Shown: positions 1 to 6,491 of the stretch, piece after piece | How the letters are laid out: the number at the start of each line of letters is the position of its first letter | Numbering within the stretch: the stretch's first letter is position 1 | Source of the DNA: Bacillota bacterium | GTDB taxonomy: Bacteria > Bacillota > Sulfobacillia > JABLXB01 | NCBI GenBank assembly: GCA_024653225.1 | Contig: JANLGA010000046.1 | Span: forward strand, 6,776 to 14,801 | Length of the DNA stretch: 8,026 nt | Direction: 5' to 3' | The notes under the pieces: model-generated | The model's database searches: none | What the model saw: only the letters and a program-made list of their open reading frames with translations | What the model was told of the DNA's origin: nothing | Position numbers and translations under genes: made by a program

Positions 1-87
1 CTCGACTTCCTCGAGGACCACTTCTCGCCCGGGAAATTCGAGGTCGTGCTCGAACCCGGGCGAGAAGTGGTCCTCGAGGAAGTCGAG
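1..87. repeat. Perfect 33-bp inverted repeat with 21-base loop
   Basis: Bases 1-33 are the exact reverse complement of bases 55-87. The loop at 34-54 itself contains TTCGAG (37-42) and CTCGAA (49-54), which can extend the stem by six pairs past a small AAA bulge. The whole structure lies in the debranching-enzyme gene and keeps its frame open in either loop orientation. It begins at the very first base of the window, so the arms could be longer than seen. It may be a genuine palindrome or a contig-end fold-back. Confidence 0.95.
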
Positions 88-789
88 CCCCCGCTCCCGT
101 TCGCGCGGGTACTCCATGTCGCGGTACCATAGGCCCACCGGCTCGTACCGTCGCTCGTCCCCCGCTTCGCCGCAGGACATGAACAACCCGATCCCGCCCC
201 AATCCGGAGACAGCCACACGCCCCCGGCCGCCCCCTCGGGGGCGGCCGCCGCCTGCCGGAACCCCCAGTCGGGACGATGCGTGATGGCGTGGTAGTCCCT
301 GTGATTGATTAGCGGCTCCACGACCAAGGTGACCGCTTCCGGGGAGGCCTGCAACGAGTACACGACCAATACGGCGTTACGCCCGCTCACCGGCACGATC
401 TCCTTCGCCAGGACGATCCCGTCGGACTCGTACGTGTACAAGGGAAACGGGTCGAGCCGGAAGTCCCGGAGGTTGGAATAGCCGTCGGGGTGTACCACCC
501 CGGGGTAGAAATTGGAGGACAACCAATACTCCGCCGAACCCCTAAGGACGCGGTCTTCGAGGTGCGAGAGAAGCAACGTCCGGCACCCCGGCGGCGTGAG
601 CGCGGCCATCAGCACTGCGTGGTACCTACGCGTATTCGCGCCGGCCACCGTGCAGGACGCCCATCCCCCCAGGCCGTTTGCGACCACCCACTCGCGCCTG
701 GAGTCGAGTTCAAGGTCTCCCGTTCTCAGCGACACCGAAACGCCGTCCCCATCAGGGGACAGACGGAGCCCTTCCGACGCACGTGACAT
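1..789 (-). CDS. Glycogen debranching enzyme, archaeal/bacterial type, N-terminal part (partial, runs off left edge)
   Basis: The frame is open from ATG at 789 to base 1 (263 codons, no stop). I recognise the N-terminal domain of the archaeal-type debranching enzyme (GDE_N, amylo-alpha-1,6-glucosidase family). The signs are REWVVANGLGGWAS (residues 32-45), TRRYHAVLMAALTPPG (53-68), an HPDGYSNL segment near 100-107, PLINHRDYH (159-167) and WYRDMEYPRERERG followed by LEDHFSPG (221-245). Full-length members have a C-terminal GH-type catalytic domain that removes alpha-1,6 branches in glycogen; that part lies outside the window. Residues 246-263 are doubtful because they fall in a 33-bp inverted repeat whose loop reads FEHDLEF here but KFEVVLE on the other strand, which fits the family better. 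The gene is last in the kinase-dapF-dapL run, 71 bases after dapL, and its weak GGGGGTGG ribosome site lies in a hairpin arm. The family call is firm; the last 18 residues are not. Confidence 0.85.
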   Translation of the reverse strand, partial: MSRASEGLRLSPDGDGVSVSLRTGDLELDSRREWVVANGLGGWASCTVAGANTRRYHAVLMAALTPPGCRTLLLSHLEDRVLRGSAEYWLSSNFYPGVVHPDGYSNLRDFRLDPFPLYTYESDGIVLAKEIVPVSGRNAVLVVYSLQASPEAVTLVVEPLINHRDYHAITHRPDWGFRQAAAAPEGAAGGVWLSPDWGGIGLFMSCGEAGDERRYEPVGLWYRDMEYPRERERGLDFLEDHFSPGFEHDLEFPGREVVLEEVE

Positions 790-790
790 G

Positions 791-839
791 GACTGACCAC
801 CCCCGGCCCCGACTCCCGGCCCTACTAGGGTGGTCAGTC
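791..839 (-). promoter_or_regulatory. 12-bp dyad between dapL and the debranching enzyme gene, covering its ribosome site
   Basis: Bases 791-802 (GACTGACCACCC) and 828-839 (GGGTGGTCAGTC) are perfect reverse complements with a 25-base GC-rich loop. On the minus strand the 3' arm ends one base before the ATG at 789 and includes the only Shine-Dalgarno-like stretch (GGGGGTGG), so a folded transcript would hide that site. No T-tract follows on the minus strand, so it is not a standard intrinsic terminator. It could be a translational control hairpin, a weak terminator or attenuator after dapL, or a protein operator. The dyad is seen directly; its role is inferred. Confidence 0.6.
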
Positions 840-860
840 TTTCCCGCCGTTATACCCGGG

Positions 861-2078
861 TCAAACGCTTACGCTGCTCACCATCCTGCGCACGGCCTCC
901 CTCAGTCTTTCCTCGCTCACGGTGAGCGCGATCCTCACGTACCCCTCGCCGAATTGGCCGTAGGCGGTACCCGGGACTACGACTACGTTCGCTTTCTCCA
1001 ACACCAGCATCGCGAAATCCGCCGAAGTGTAGCCGGGTGGTACCGGTAGCCACACGTAGAAGGTCCCCTTCGGGCGGGCCACGTCCCAACCCGCCGCCCG
1101 TAGACCGTCAACCAGCGCGTCGCGCCGGCGCGCGTACAACTCGTTCATCTTCTTGAAGAACGCGAACGGCTCACGCCTCAAGGCCTCGATACCCGCCTTC
1201 TGCGCGGCGACGAAGTGCCCCGAATCCGTGTTGGTCTTTATTATCCCGAGGGCCTTGTACACGATCTCCTCGTTTCCCACGCATGCGCCCATGCGCCAGC
1301 CCGTCATGTTGAACGGCTTCGACATCGAATAGAACTCGCACGCTATCTCCTTGGCGCCGTCCACCTCCAAGACGCTCGGGGCGACGTACCCATCGAAGGT
1401 CATCTCCACGTACGCGGCGTCGTGCACCAGTGCGATGTCGTACTTCTTGGCGAACGCCACGGCCTCCTTGAAGAACTCCTTCTCCACGTGCGACGCCGTC
1501 GGATTTCCGGGGAAATTGAGGAACATGATCGTCGCCCTCCTGGCGACGTCCTCCGGTATCCTCGCCAGGTCGGGCACGAACCCATTCTCCCTCGTCAGCG
1601 GCATCTGAAATGGTATGCCGCCCGCGAGGAGGGTCTGGGTCCGGTACACCGGGTACGCCGGGTCCGGAATGAGGGCGAAGTCTCCCGGGTCCACGAACGC
1701 CCAGATCAGGTGGGCGATCCCCTCCTTCGAACCCGACACCATGTAAACCTCGCGCGTCGGATCCAGCGTGACGCCGAAGCGCCGCCGGTAGTACGCCGCA
1801 AACTCCGCGTTGAACTCCCTGTCCCCTTCGTACGGAGGATAGTGGTGCGTCGAGGGGTCCCTCGCCGCCTCCGCCAGCCGCTCGACAACCCAATCGGGGG
1901 TGGGGCTGTCCGGGTCGCCGATGCCGAGGTCAATTACGTCGGCCCCGGCCTCCCTCTTCGCGCGCACCTTCTTGTTGAGTTCCGCGAACACGTACGGCGG
2001 AATCGCCTTTATTCGGTCAGCTCTCTTCACAAATGGTCCCTCCCGTGCGAGTCTCTCCGAACCGCCAGGAGCCGTCAT
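861..2078 (-). CDS. dapL: LL-diaminopimelate aminotransferase (DapL)
   Basis: This fold-type I PLP aminotransferase of 405 residues transfers an amino group from glutamate to tetrahydrodipicolinate, giving LL-diaminopimelate in one step. It thereby bypasses the acylated DapD/C/E route to lysine and peptidoglycan. Visible motifs are LGIGDPDSPTP (51-61), VSGSKEGIAHL (114-124), NFPGNPT (188-194), HDAAY (219-223, Asp220 for the PLP ring nitrogen), SMSKPFNMTGWRMG (251-264, Lys254 as the Schiff-base lysine) and the C-terminal carboxylate-binding Arg382 in YVRIALT. I chose ATG 2078 because it overlaps the dapF stop as ATGA and has GGAGGGAG at 2084-2091 with good spacing. An in-frame ATG at 2114 would add 12 residues inside dapF and is less likely. 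The adjacent dapF supports DapL over a generic aspartate aminotransferase. Confidence 0.93.
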   Translation of the reverse strand: MTAPGGSERLAREGPFVKRADRIKAIPPYVFAELNKKVRAKREAGADVIDLGIGDPDSPTPDWVVERLAEAARDPSTHHYPPYEGDREFNAEFAAYYRRRFGVTLDPTREVYMVSGSKEGIAHLIWAFVDPGDFALIPDPAYPVYRTQTLLAGGIPFQMPLTRENGFVPDLARIPEDVARRATIMFLNFPGNPTASHVEKEFFKEAVAFAKKYDIALVHDAAYVEMTFDGYVAPSVLEVDGAKEIACEFYSMSKPFNMTGWRMGACVGNEEIVYKALGIIKTNTDSGHFVAAQKAGIEALRREPFAFFKKMNELYARRRDALVDGLRAAGWDVARPKGTFYVWLPVPPGYTSADFAMLVLEKANVVVVPGTAYGQFGEGYVRIALTVSEERLREAVRRMVSSVSV

Positions 2079-2929
2079 TCGGGCTCCCTCCACTTCGTGA
2101 ACACACCCGAGCATATCTCCTCCGCCGGGCCCGTCAGGAACGCGCGACCGCTGTCGTCCAACTCGACCTCGAGGATCCCCCCGTCAGCGACTACGCGGGT
2201 GCGCCGCCCGGTGAACCCCATCCTGTGGGACGCCGCCGCCGACGCGCACGCGCCCGTGCCGCACGCCAGCGTGCGGCCCGATCCCCGCTCCCACACACCC
2301 ATCCGCACCGATCCCCGGTCCAGGACCTGCACGAACTCGACGTTTGTTCCTTCGGGGAAAACCTCGTGCCTCTCGATGAGGGGGCCGACCCGGGGGATTT
2401 CGATTGATCCGAGGTCGTCCACGAACACCACGCAATGCGGGTTGCCCATCGAGACGCAGGTCACGGTGTATTGCGCGCCACCCGCCGCCAGGGTCTCTCC
2501 CACGGCTTCACCGGGGGCCCCTATCATCGGCACTTCCGCGCGCTCGAACGAGGGAACTCCCATGTCAACGCGCACGAGCTCCACGAGGCCGTCCCTCAGG
2601 ATCACCCGGGGCCTTATGATTCCCGCCGGCGTCTCCACCGCGAACTCCATCCGGTCGGTCAGACCCCTCTCATACACGTACTTCGCGAAACACCTCATCC
2701 CGTTCCCGCACATCTCCCCCTCGCTGCCGTCCGAGTTGAACATTCGCATGCGGAACTGGACCCCCGGGGAAGAAGGGGGCATGACCAGGATGAGGCCGTC
2801 GGAGCCCACGCCGAAGTGACGGTCGGATATCTCCCTTGCAAGGCGATGCCAATCGTGGTCCATGCCGACCTCGAAACAGTTGACCAACACGTAATCGTTA
2901 CCGCAGCCGTGCATCTTCACGAACTTCAT
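2075..2929 (-). CDS. dapF: Diaminopimelate epimerase (DapF)
   Basis: This cytoplasmic, cofactor-independent epimerase converts LL- to meso-diaminopimelate, the cross-linking residue of many peptidoglycans and the last precursor of lysine. The 284 residues match the usual family length (about 270-285) and show both halves of the two-cysteine active site: Cys74 in MCGNGMRC (73-80) and Cys223 in ACGTGACASA (222-231). The N-terminal MHGCGNDYV (6-14), the RMFNSDGSEGE stretch (62-72) and GNPHCVVFVDD (162-172) are also typical. The start is ATG 2929, preceded by GGGGAGGAG about 12 bases upstream, which is slightly long spacing. The gene begins 29 bases after the kinase stop, and its TGA overlaps the dapL ATG, so translation of the pair is probably coupled. 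Nothing looks damaged. Confidence 0.97.
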   Translation of the reverse strand: MKFVKMHGCGNDYVLVNCFEVGMDHDWHRLAREISDRHFGVGSDGLILVMPPSSPGVQFRMRMFNSDGSEGEMCGNGMRCFAKYVYERGLTDRMEFAVETPAGIIRPRVILRDGLVELVRVDMGVPSFERAEVPMIGAPGEAVGETLAAGGAQYTVTCVSMGNPHCVVFVDDLGSIEIPRVGPLIERHEVFPEGTNVEFVQVLDRGSVRMGVWERGSGRTLACGTGACASAAASHRMGFTGRRTRVVADGGILEVELDDSGRAFLTGPAEEICSGVFTKWREPE

Positions 2930-2958
2930 GCTTCGACGCCACTCCTCCCCGACGCCGT

Positions 2959-4020
2959 TCAGATGTCCCCCGGGGATATCCTTCCCATCTCGCGCCCGTC
3001 CGTGGCCACCTTCATGGCGCCGAACACCACCGCCCTTATCGCCTCCATTTCGGCTTGAGCCAGCGAGGAGGCTATCGTCATTCTTCTTGCCTGGAAGTCA
3101 ATGCCGGCGATCACTCCCTCGGCGACGAACTCCCCCGCGGTATCGAGAAGCCCGACCAGCAGGTTTTGGAAGGCGTTCTCCGACACGAGGTGGATCTCCT
3201 CTCGCCCGAGCGCCTCGGCAAGCCTCCGAGCCCCCGGCGCCTCCTCCCATTTCCCCACCACGTACAGGGCCCGCGGAAGCAATTCCGCGTGCGACACCTC
3301 GGCTCCCAAGAGCGCGGCGACCTCGGCGATTCCCCGCGGGTCGAGCGCGCGGCCCGATCCCAGCAGGGTCCTGAGGAGCGCCACTCTGCCGAAGGCGATT
3401 TCCGCGAGGGTCACCGGGGACAAGTGGCGCTGAAACGCCCTCTCCCGGAATAGCCGCCTCTCATCCCTGGAGCGCGGTCTGGCACGAGGAGATGAGGGTA
3501 CCCTCACGATCTTCGAGGCTCCGCAGCGCTCGAACGGGCCCAGGATGTGCTCGATTTCGTCACCGCGCTGGATCCCCACCACGTATGCCGGACGGAGTGC
3601 GTCGAACTTGGACTGCTTGAGATGGCGTCCGAAGCCCCCCTGCACCAATCCCGTGGTGTCCACGAAGATCGCCCGCGCCCCGATGCGCCTCGCCTTGTCA
3701 ACCATCTTCGCGGTTCCCGCGACCATGTAGTGGAAGTGAGACCCGGGTGTGGTCGAACCGACGAAATACGCCCCGGCAAAGACGGTGTCATTCATCCTCT
3801 CGATCGGGGCCTCGACGAGCCCCAATCCGATAGTCCCCGGCGGGCCGATATCCGACTGCCCCACGTCCGCGTCCACGATCGCGGTCCCGACCCCGCGGCT
3901 GTGACAAACGTTTGCAAGGAACGTGGTAAGGGTCGTCTTCCCGGAGTCGGCGGCCCCGATCACCATCACCACTCCGGGATCCCCGGCAATCTGCTCCCCG
4001 GCAATCGCCCATTCCCTCAC
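2959..4020 (-). CDS. Clp1/Grc3-type polynucleotide 5'-kinase (P-loop ATP/GTPase)
   Basis: The 353-residue P-loop protein resembles the Clp1/Grc3/Nol9 polynucleotide kinase family, whose characterised members phosphorylate 5'-OH ends of RNA or DNA. Walker A is GAADSGKTT (22-30). The family-typical Walker B region DADVGQSDIGPPGTI lies at 50-64 and DTTGLVQGG at 121-129. An arginine-rich lid-like stretch (RRLFRERAFQRHL) lies near the middle. There is no separate N-terminal domain before the P-loop. The start is GTG 4020 with only a weak GGGGGCG upstream; no other ATG, GTG or TTG lies between it and the in-frame stop upstream. A 15-base tandem duplication near the start encodes IAGEQ-IAGDP. It leads the operon with dapF and dapL, 29 bases ahead of dapF, but no functional link to lysine synthesis is apparent. 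The family call is fairly firm; the substrate is unknown. Confidence 0.8.
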   Translation of the reverse strand: MREWAIAGEQIAGDPGVVMVIGAADSGKTTLTTFLANVCHSRGVGTAIVDADVGQSDIGPPGTIGLGLVEAPIERMNDTVFAGAYFVGSTTPGSHFHYMVAGTAKMVDKARRIGARAIFVDTTGLVQGGFGRHLKQSKFDALRPAYVVGIQRGDEIEHILGPFERCGASKIVRVPSSPRARPRSRDERRLFRERAFQRHLSPVTLAEIAFGRVALLRTLLGSGRALDPRGIAEVAALLGAEVSHAELLPRALYVVGKWEEAPGARRLAEALGREEIHLVSENAFQNLLVGLLDTAGEFVAEGVIAGIDFQARRMTIASSLAQAEMEAIRAVVFGAMKVATDGREMGRISPGDI

Positions 4021-4113
4021 GTAGCCACGCCCCCGTCGTAGCCGTCGGTACCCGGTCTGAAACAGGAAGGCGCACGATCAATTCCACGGTGACCCGCGAT
4101 TCCTCCTGTCTCT

Positions 4114-4142
4114 TTGTTCCGCCGGTCAACTCGTTGTATACT
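4114..4142 (+). promoter_or_regulatory. Sigma-A-like promoter for rqcH
   Basis: TTGTTC at 4114-4119 and TATACT at 4137-4142 are separated by exactly 17 bases, the preferred housekeeping sigma spacing. This is the most AT-rich spot in the divergent intergenic region. Predicted transcription would begin near 4149, leaving a leader of about 17 bases before the GTG at 4166 with GGGGGG (4152-4157) as the ribosome site. The -10 box is a good match (5 of 6) and the -35 box is partial. I found no equally good promoter for the divergent kinase operon. Confidence 0.55.
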
Positions 4143-4165
4143 TGTGGAGCTGGGGGGCTGCGCGC

Positions 4166-5965
4166 GTGCCTTACGACGCACTGGTGATGGCGTCAATCGC
4201 AAACGAGATCGCCGCCTCGGTTGGGGCCAGGGTGACGAAGGTGTACCAACCCCATGCAGCGGACGTCGTGCTCCACCTTCGGGGCCGGGGGGTCGGGCGC
4301 ACATTGCTTCTGTCGTGCGCGCCCGATTCCGCGAGGGTCCACTTCGTGTCGTCCGGCGGGGAGAACCCGAAATTCCCCCCGACATTCTGCATGCTCCTCC
4401 GCAAGTACCTGGAAGGTTCCAGGCTCGTCGCGGTCAGGCAGCCGCCGTACGAGCGCTTGCTATTCCTCGTGTTTGAGGGCCGCGGCGAGATGGGCGAGAA
4501 TCGCCCTGTGACGCTCGTCGCGGAGATCATGGGGAGACGCAGTAACATCCTCCTGCTCGACGGCGCGGGCAGGATCCTCGACGCCGCCAGGAGGGCTCCG
4601 GCGGGGGCGAATCCGGCGCGCGAGGTGTTGCCGGGCGCTCCCTACGTCGCGCCCCCGAGGAAGCAGGGGACGAGTCCCTCCGCGTTGACCGCCGATATGG
4701 TCGCCCGTTGGCTGCGCCAAAATCCGGCGAAGCCTGTCGAGGAACTGCTCCTCGAGAACGTGACTGGGATCGGTCCCGCGCTCTCAAGGCACGTGTGCAT
4801 CCTCGCCGGTCTCGACGGACCGCGCCGTGGGGACACTGGCAACGAAGCCCCCGAGGCGTTGGTCCTGACCCTGAGGTCCGCCTTCGGTCTCGACCCGAAG
4901 CAGGCGGGTCAGAGCCCGGTGGTGTACTTCTCGGGGCCGGCGGTGCTCGACTACTACTGCTTCCATCTCGCGCAGCATTCGGGTCTCAGGTACGAATCCT
5001 TCTCCTCGATGAGCGAGGCGCTGGATCGCTACTTCGCCCGCAAGTTAGAGGAAGAGCGGTTCGCGGCGCTGTCGCGGGCGCTTCGGTCTGCGGTAAAGAG
5101 GGGCCTCGAGAGGGCATCGTCCCGGTTGGCGTCCCAGCGCCGGGACCTGGAAGAGGGAATGAGAGCCGATCTGTACAGGCTGTACGGGGAACTGTTGACC
5201 GTCCGCTCGTCGGAAGTTCCCCGCGGTGCGACCGTGGCCAGGTTGCCCAATTACTACGCCGACGGCGCGCCCGAGGTCAGTATTCCGCTGGATCCCGCCC
5301 TCGACGCGCTCCAGAATGCGCGGGCTTATTTCAAGAAATACGCGAAGGCCAAAGTGGCGAGGGAAGAAGCCGAAAGGCGACTGGGAACGACGGAGGCGGA
5401 AATCGCGTACCTGGAACAGGTGGGCGAGACCATCGAACACGCCGGCTCGATTCCCGCTCTCGAGGAGATACGAGACGAATTGTGTGACGGCGGTTACATG
5501 CCGGCCGATGCGCCCGCGCGGGGAGCCGGAGCCGCTGGCGGACGGGGGGAGATGCCCCGCACGGTTTCGGCGTCACGGCCCCTGTCCCTGCGTTCGTCCG
5601 ACGGCTATGAGATCGTGGTCGGCAGGAACAACAAGCAGAACGACAGTCTCACGAGGAGCGCCCGGCCCGAAGACGTGTGGCTGCACGCCCGCGGCACGCC
5701 GGGGGCCCATGTGATCCTGCGCCACCCCGGCGACGCTGGAAAGCCGCCGATCGGATGGCCGCCTGAGGGTGCCCTCCTGGAGGCCGCCGCTCTCGCGGCC
5801 CACTACAGCAAGGCGCGGGGAAACACCAAAGTACAAGTGGACTACACGTTCGCGCGGCACGTGTGGAAACCGAGGCGCGCGCGCCCGGGGATGGTACTGT
5901 ACGACCACGAAAAGACCCTGGTGGTAAGGCCGGACTCCCGCGTCACTGAATGTACTCCTCGATGA
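4166..5965 (+). CDS. rqcH: RqcH / NFACT-family ribosome quality control protein (formerly FbpA-like)
   Basis: The 599-residue protein is the bacterial homologue of Rqc2/NEMF. It binds the obstructed 50S subunit and recruits tRNA-Ala to add C-terminal alanine tails that mark stalled chains for degradation. The NFACT-N domain is at about 1-190, with Asp4, TKVYQP (24-29) and MGRRSNILLLD (122-132). A helix-hairpin-helix is near 194-216 (NVTGIGPALSRHV), and a charged coiled-coil middle at about 290-440. NFACT-R (DUF814) is at about 470-590, with SSDGYEIVVGRNNKQND (477-493), DVWLHARGTPGAHVI (503-517) and AHYSKARGNTKVQVDYT (545-561). The Asp-Arg pair needed for tRNA binding in characterised members is Glu96-Arg97 here. 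I chose GTG 4166 because the protein then begins MPYDAL, as in relatives. The alternative TTG at 4142 overlaps the -10 box. The older fibronectin-binding name is misleading. Its tail overlaps pyrR convergently. Confidence 0.93.
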   Translation: MPYDALVMASIANEIAASVGARVTKVYQPHAADVVLHLRGRGVGRTLLLSCAPDSARVHFVSSGGENPKFPPTFCMLLRKYLEGSRLVAVRQPPYERLLFLVFEGRGEMGENRPVTLVAEIMGRRSNILLLDGAGRILDAARRAPAGANPAREVLPGAPYVAPPRKQGTSPSALTADMVARWLRQNPAKPVEELLLENVTGIGPALSRHVCILAGLDGPRRGDTGNEAPEALVLTLRSAFGLDPKQAGQSPVVYFSGPAVLDYYCFHLAQHSGLRYESFSSMSEALDRYFARKLEEERFAALSRALRSAVKRGLERASSRLASQRRDLEEGMRADLYRLYGELLTVRSSEVPRGATVARLPNYYADGAPEVSIPLDPALDALQNARAYFKKYAKAKVAREEAERRLGTTEAEIAYLEQVGETIEHAGSIPALEEIRDELCDGGYMPADAPARGAGAAGGRGEMPRTVSASRPLSLRSSDGYEIVVGRNNKQNDSLTRSARPEDVWLHARGTPGAHVILRHPGDAGKPPIGWPPEGALLEAAALAAHYSKARGNTKVQVDYTFARHVWKPRRARPGMVLYDHEKTLVVRPDSRVTECTPR

Positions 5966-6491
5966 CCACCTCGTCCTCTCCGTCCGTCTCCTTCAGCCTG
6001 ACGCTGACGTTTTCCCTGAGCGACGTGGGGACGTTCTTCCCCACGTAGTCCGCCCTGATCGGTAGCTCCCTGTGCCCCCTGTCAACGAGCACCGCGAGCT
6101 GAATCAGTCTCGGCCTCCCGAGCTCCATCAGCGCGTCCATCGCGGCGCGGGTTGTCCTGCCCGTGAACAGCACATCGTCCACGAGCACGACCTTCTTCTT
6201 CTCAACGTCGAACGGGATCTCGGTCATCGCCTGCGATACCGGAGGATTTTCGCCCAGGTCGTCCCGGTGCCTCGTGATGTCCAAGATCCCCACGGGCACC
6301 TCCCGCTGTTCGATCTCCTTGATCCAGTCCCTGAGCCTCAAGGCGAGAGGGACGCCCCTCCTTCGGATCCCGACCAGCGCCAGGTCATCGGTCCCCTTGT
6401 TCTTTTCGAGGATTTCGTGGGCGATGCGTACCAGGGCGCGTCGGATCCCGTCGGCATCCATTATCTTCGCCCTGACCCTGCGCGGCTTCAT
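5943..6491 (-). CDS. pyrR: PyrR, pyrimidine operon attenuator / uracil phosphoribosyltransferase
   Basis: PyrR binds pyr mRNA leaders when UMP is high, promoting transcription termination, and many members also have uracil phosphoribosyltransferase activity. The 182 residues match the usual length. The PRPP-binding loop VVLVDDVLFTGRTTRAA is at 101-117, DITRHRDDLG at 71-80, and the PyrR hallmark LVDRGHRELPIRADYVGKNV at 135-154. The start is ATG 6491, sharing ATGA with the rluD stop and preceded by GGAGGG at 6499-6504 with seven-base spacing. In many Bacillota the pyr biosynthesis genes follow directly; here the next gene is the convergent rqcH, overlapping 23 bp tail to tail. No classical PyrR leader can lie in the 4-base rluD/pyrR junction, so any regulation of its own transcription would have to act upstream of lspA, outside the window. 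Confidence 0.95.
   Translation of the reverse strand: MKPRRVRAKIMDADGIRRALVRIAHEILEKNKGTDDLALVGIRRRGVPLALRLRDWIKEIEQREVPVGILDITRHRDDLGENPPVSQAMTEIPFDVEKKKVVLVDDVLFTGRTTRAAMDALMELGRPRLIQLAVLVDRGHRELPIRADYVGKNVPTSLRENVSVRLKETDGEDEVVIEEYIQ

Noticed and set aside
225..248. GC-only inverted repeat with 11-bp arms and a 2-base spacer.
   Set aside because: It lies in the debranching-enzyme coding sequence and follows from Ala/Gly/Pro codons in a low-complexity stretch; there is no regulatory context.
490..1049. Several small plus-strand open frames across the debranching-enzyme gene and dapL end.
   Set aside because: They oppose recognisable genes, lack ribosome sites and contain only Arg/Pro-rich sequence typical of antisense GC-rich DNA.
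1215..2819. A 1.6-kb open frame on the plus strand opposite dapL and dapF.
   Set aside because: It is antisense to two clearly recognisable genes, has no family-like motifs, and long antisense frames are expected in GC-rich DNA.
3980..4005. Short tandem duplication with an 11-base near-identical unit and 15-base period in the kinase N-terminus.
   Set aside because: It keeps frame, encodes IAGEQ-IAGDP, and looks like a small slippage event rather than a functional repeat; no array is present.
4135..4140. TATACA on the minus strand as a promoter for the divergent kinase operon.
   Set aside because: No acceptable -35 lies 16-18 bases upstream on that strand; it is the complement of the palindromic GTATAC in the rqcH -10 box.
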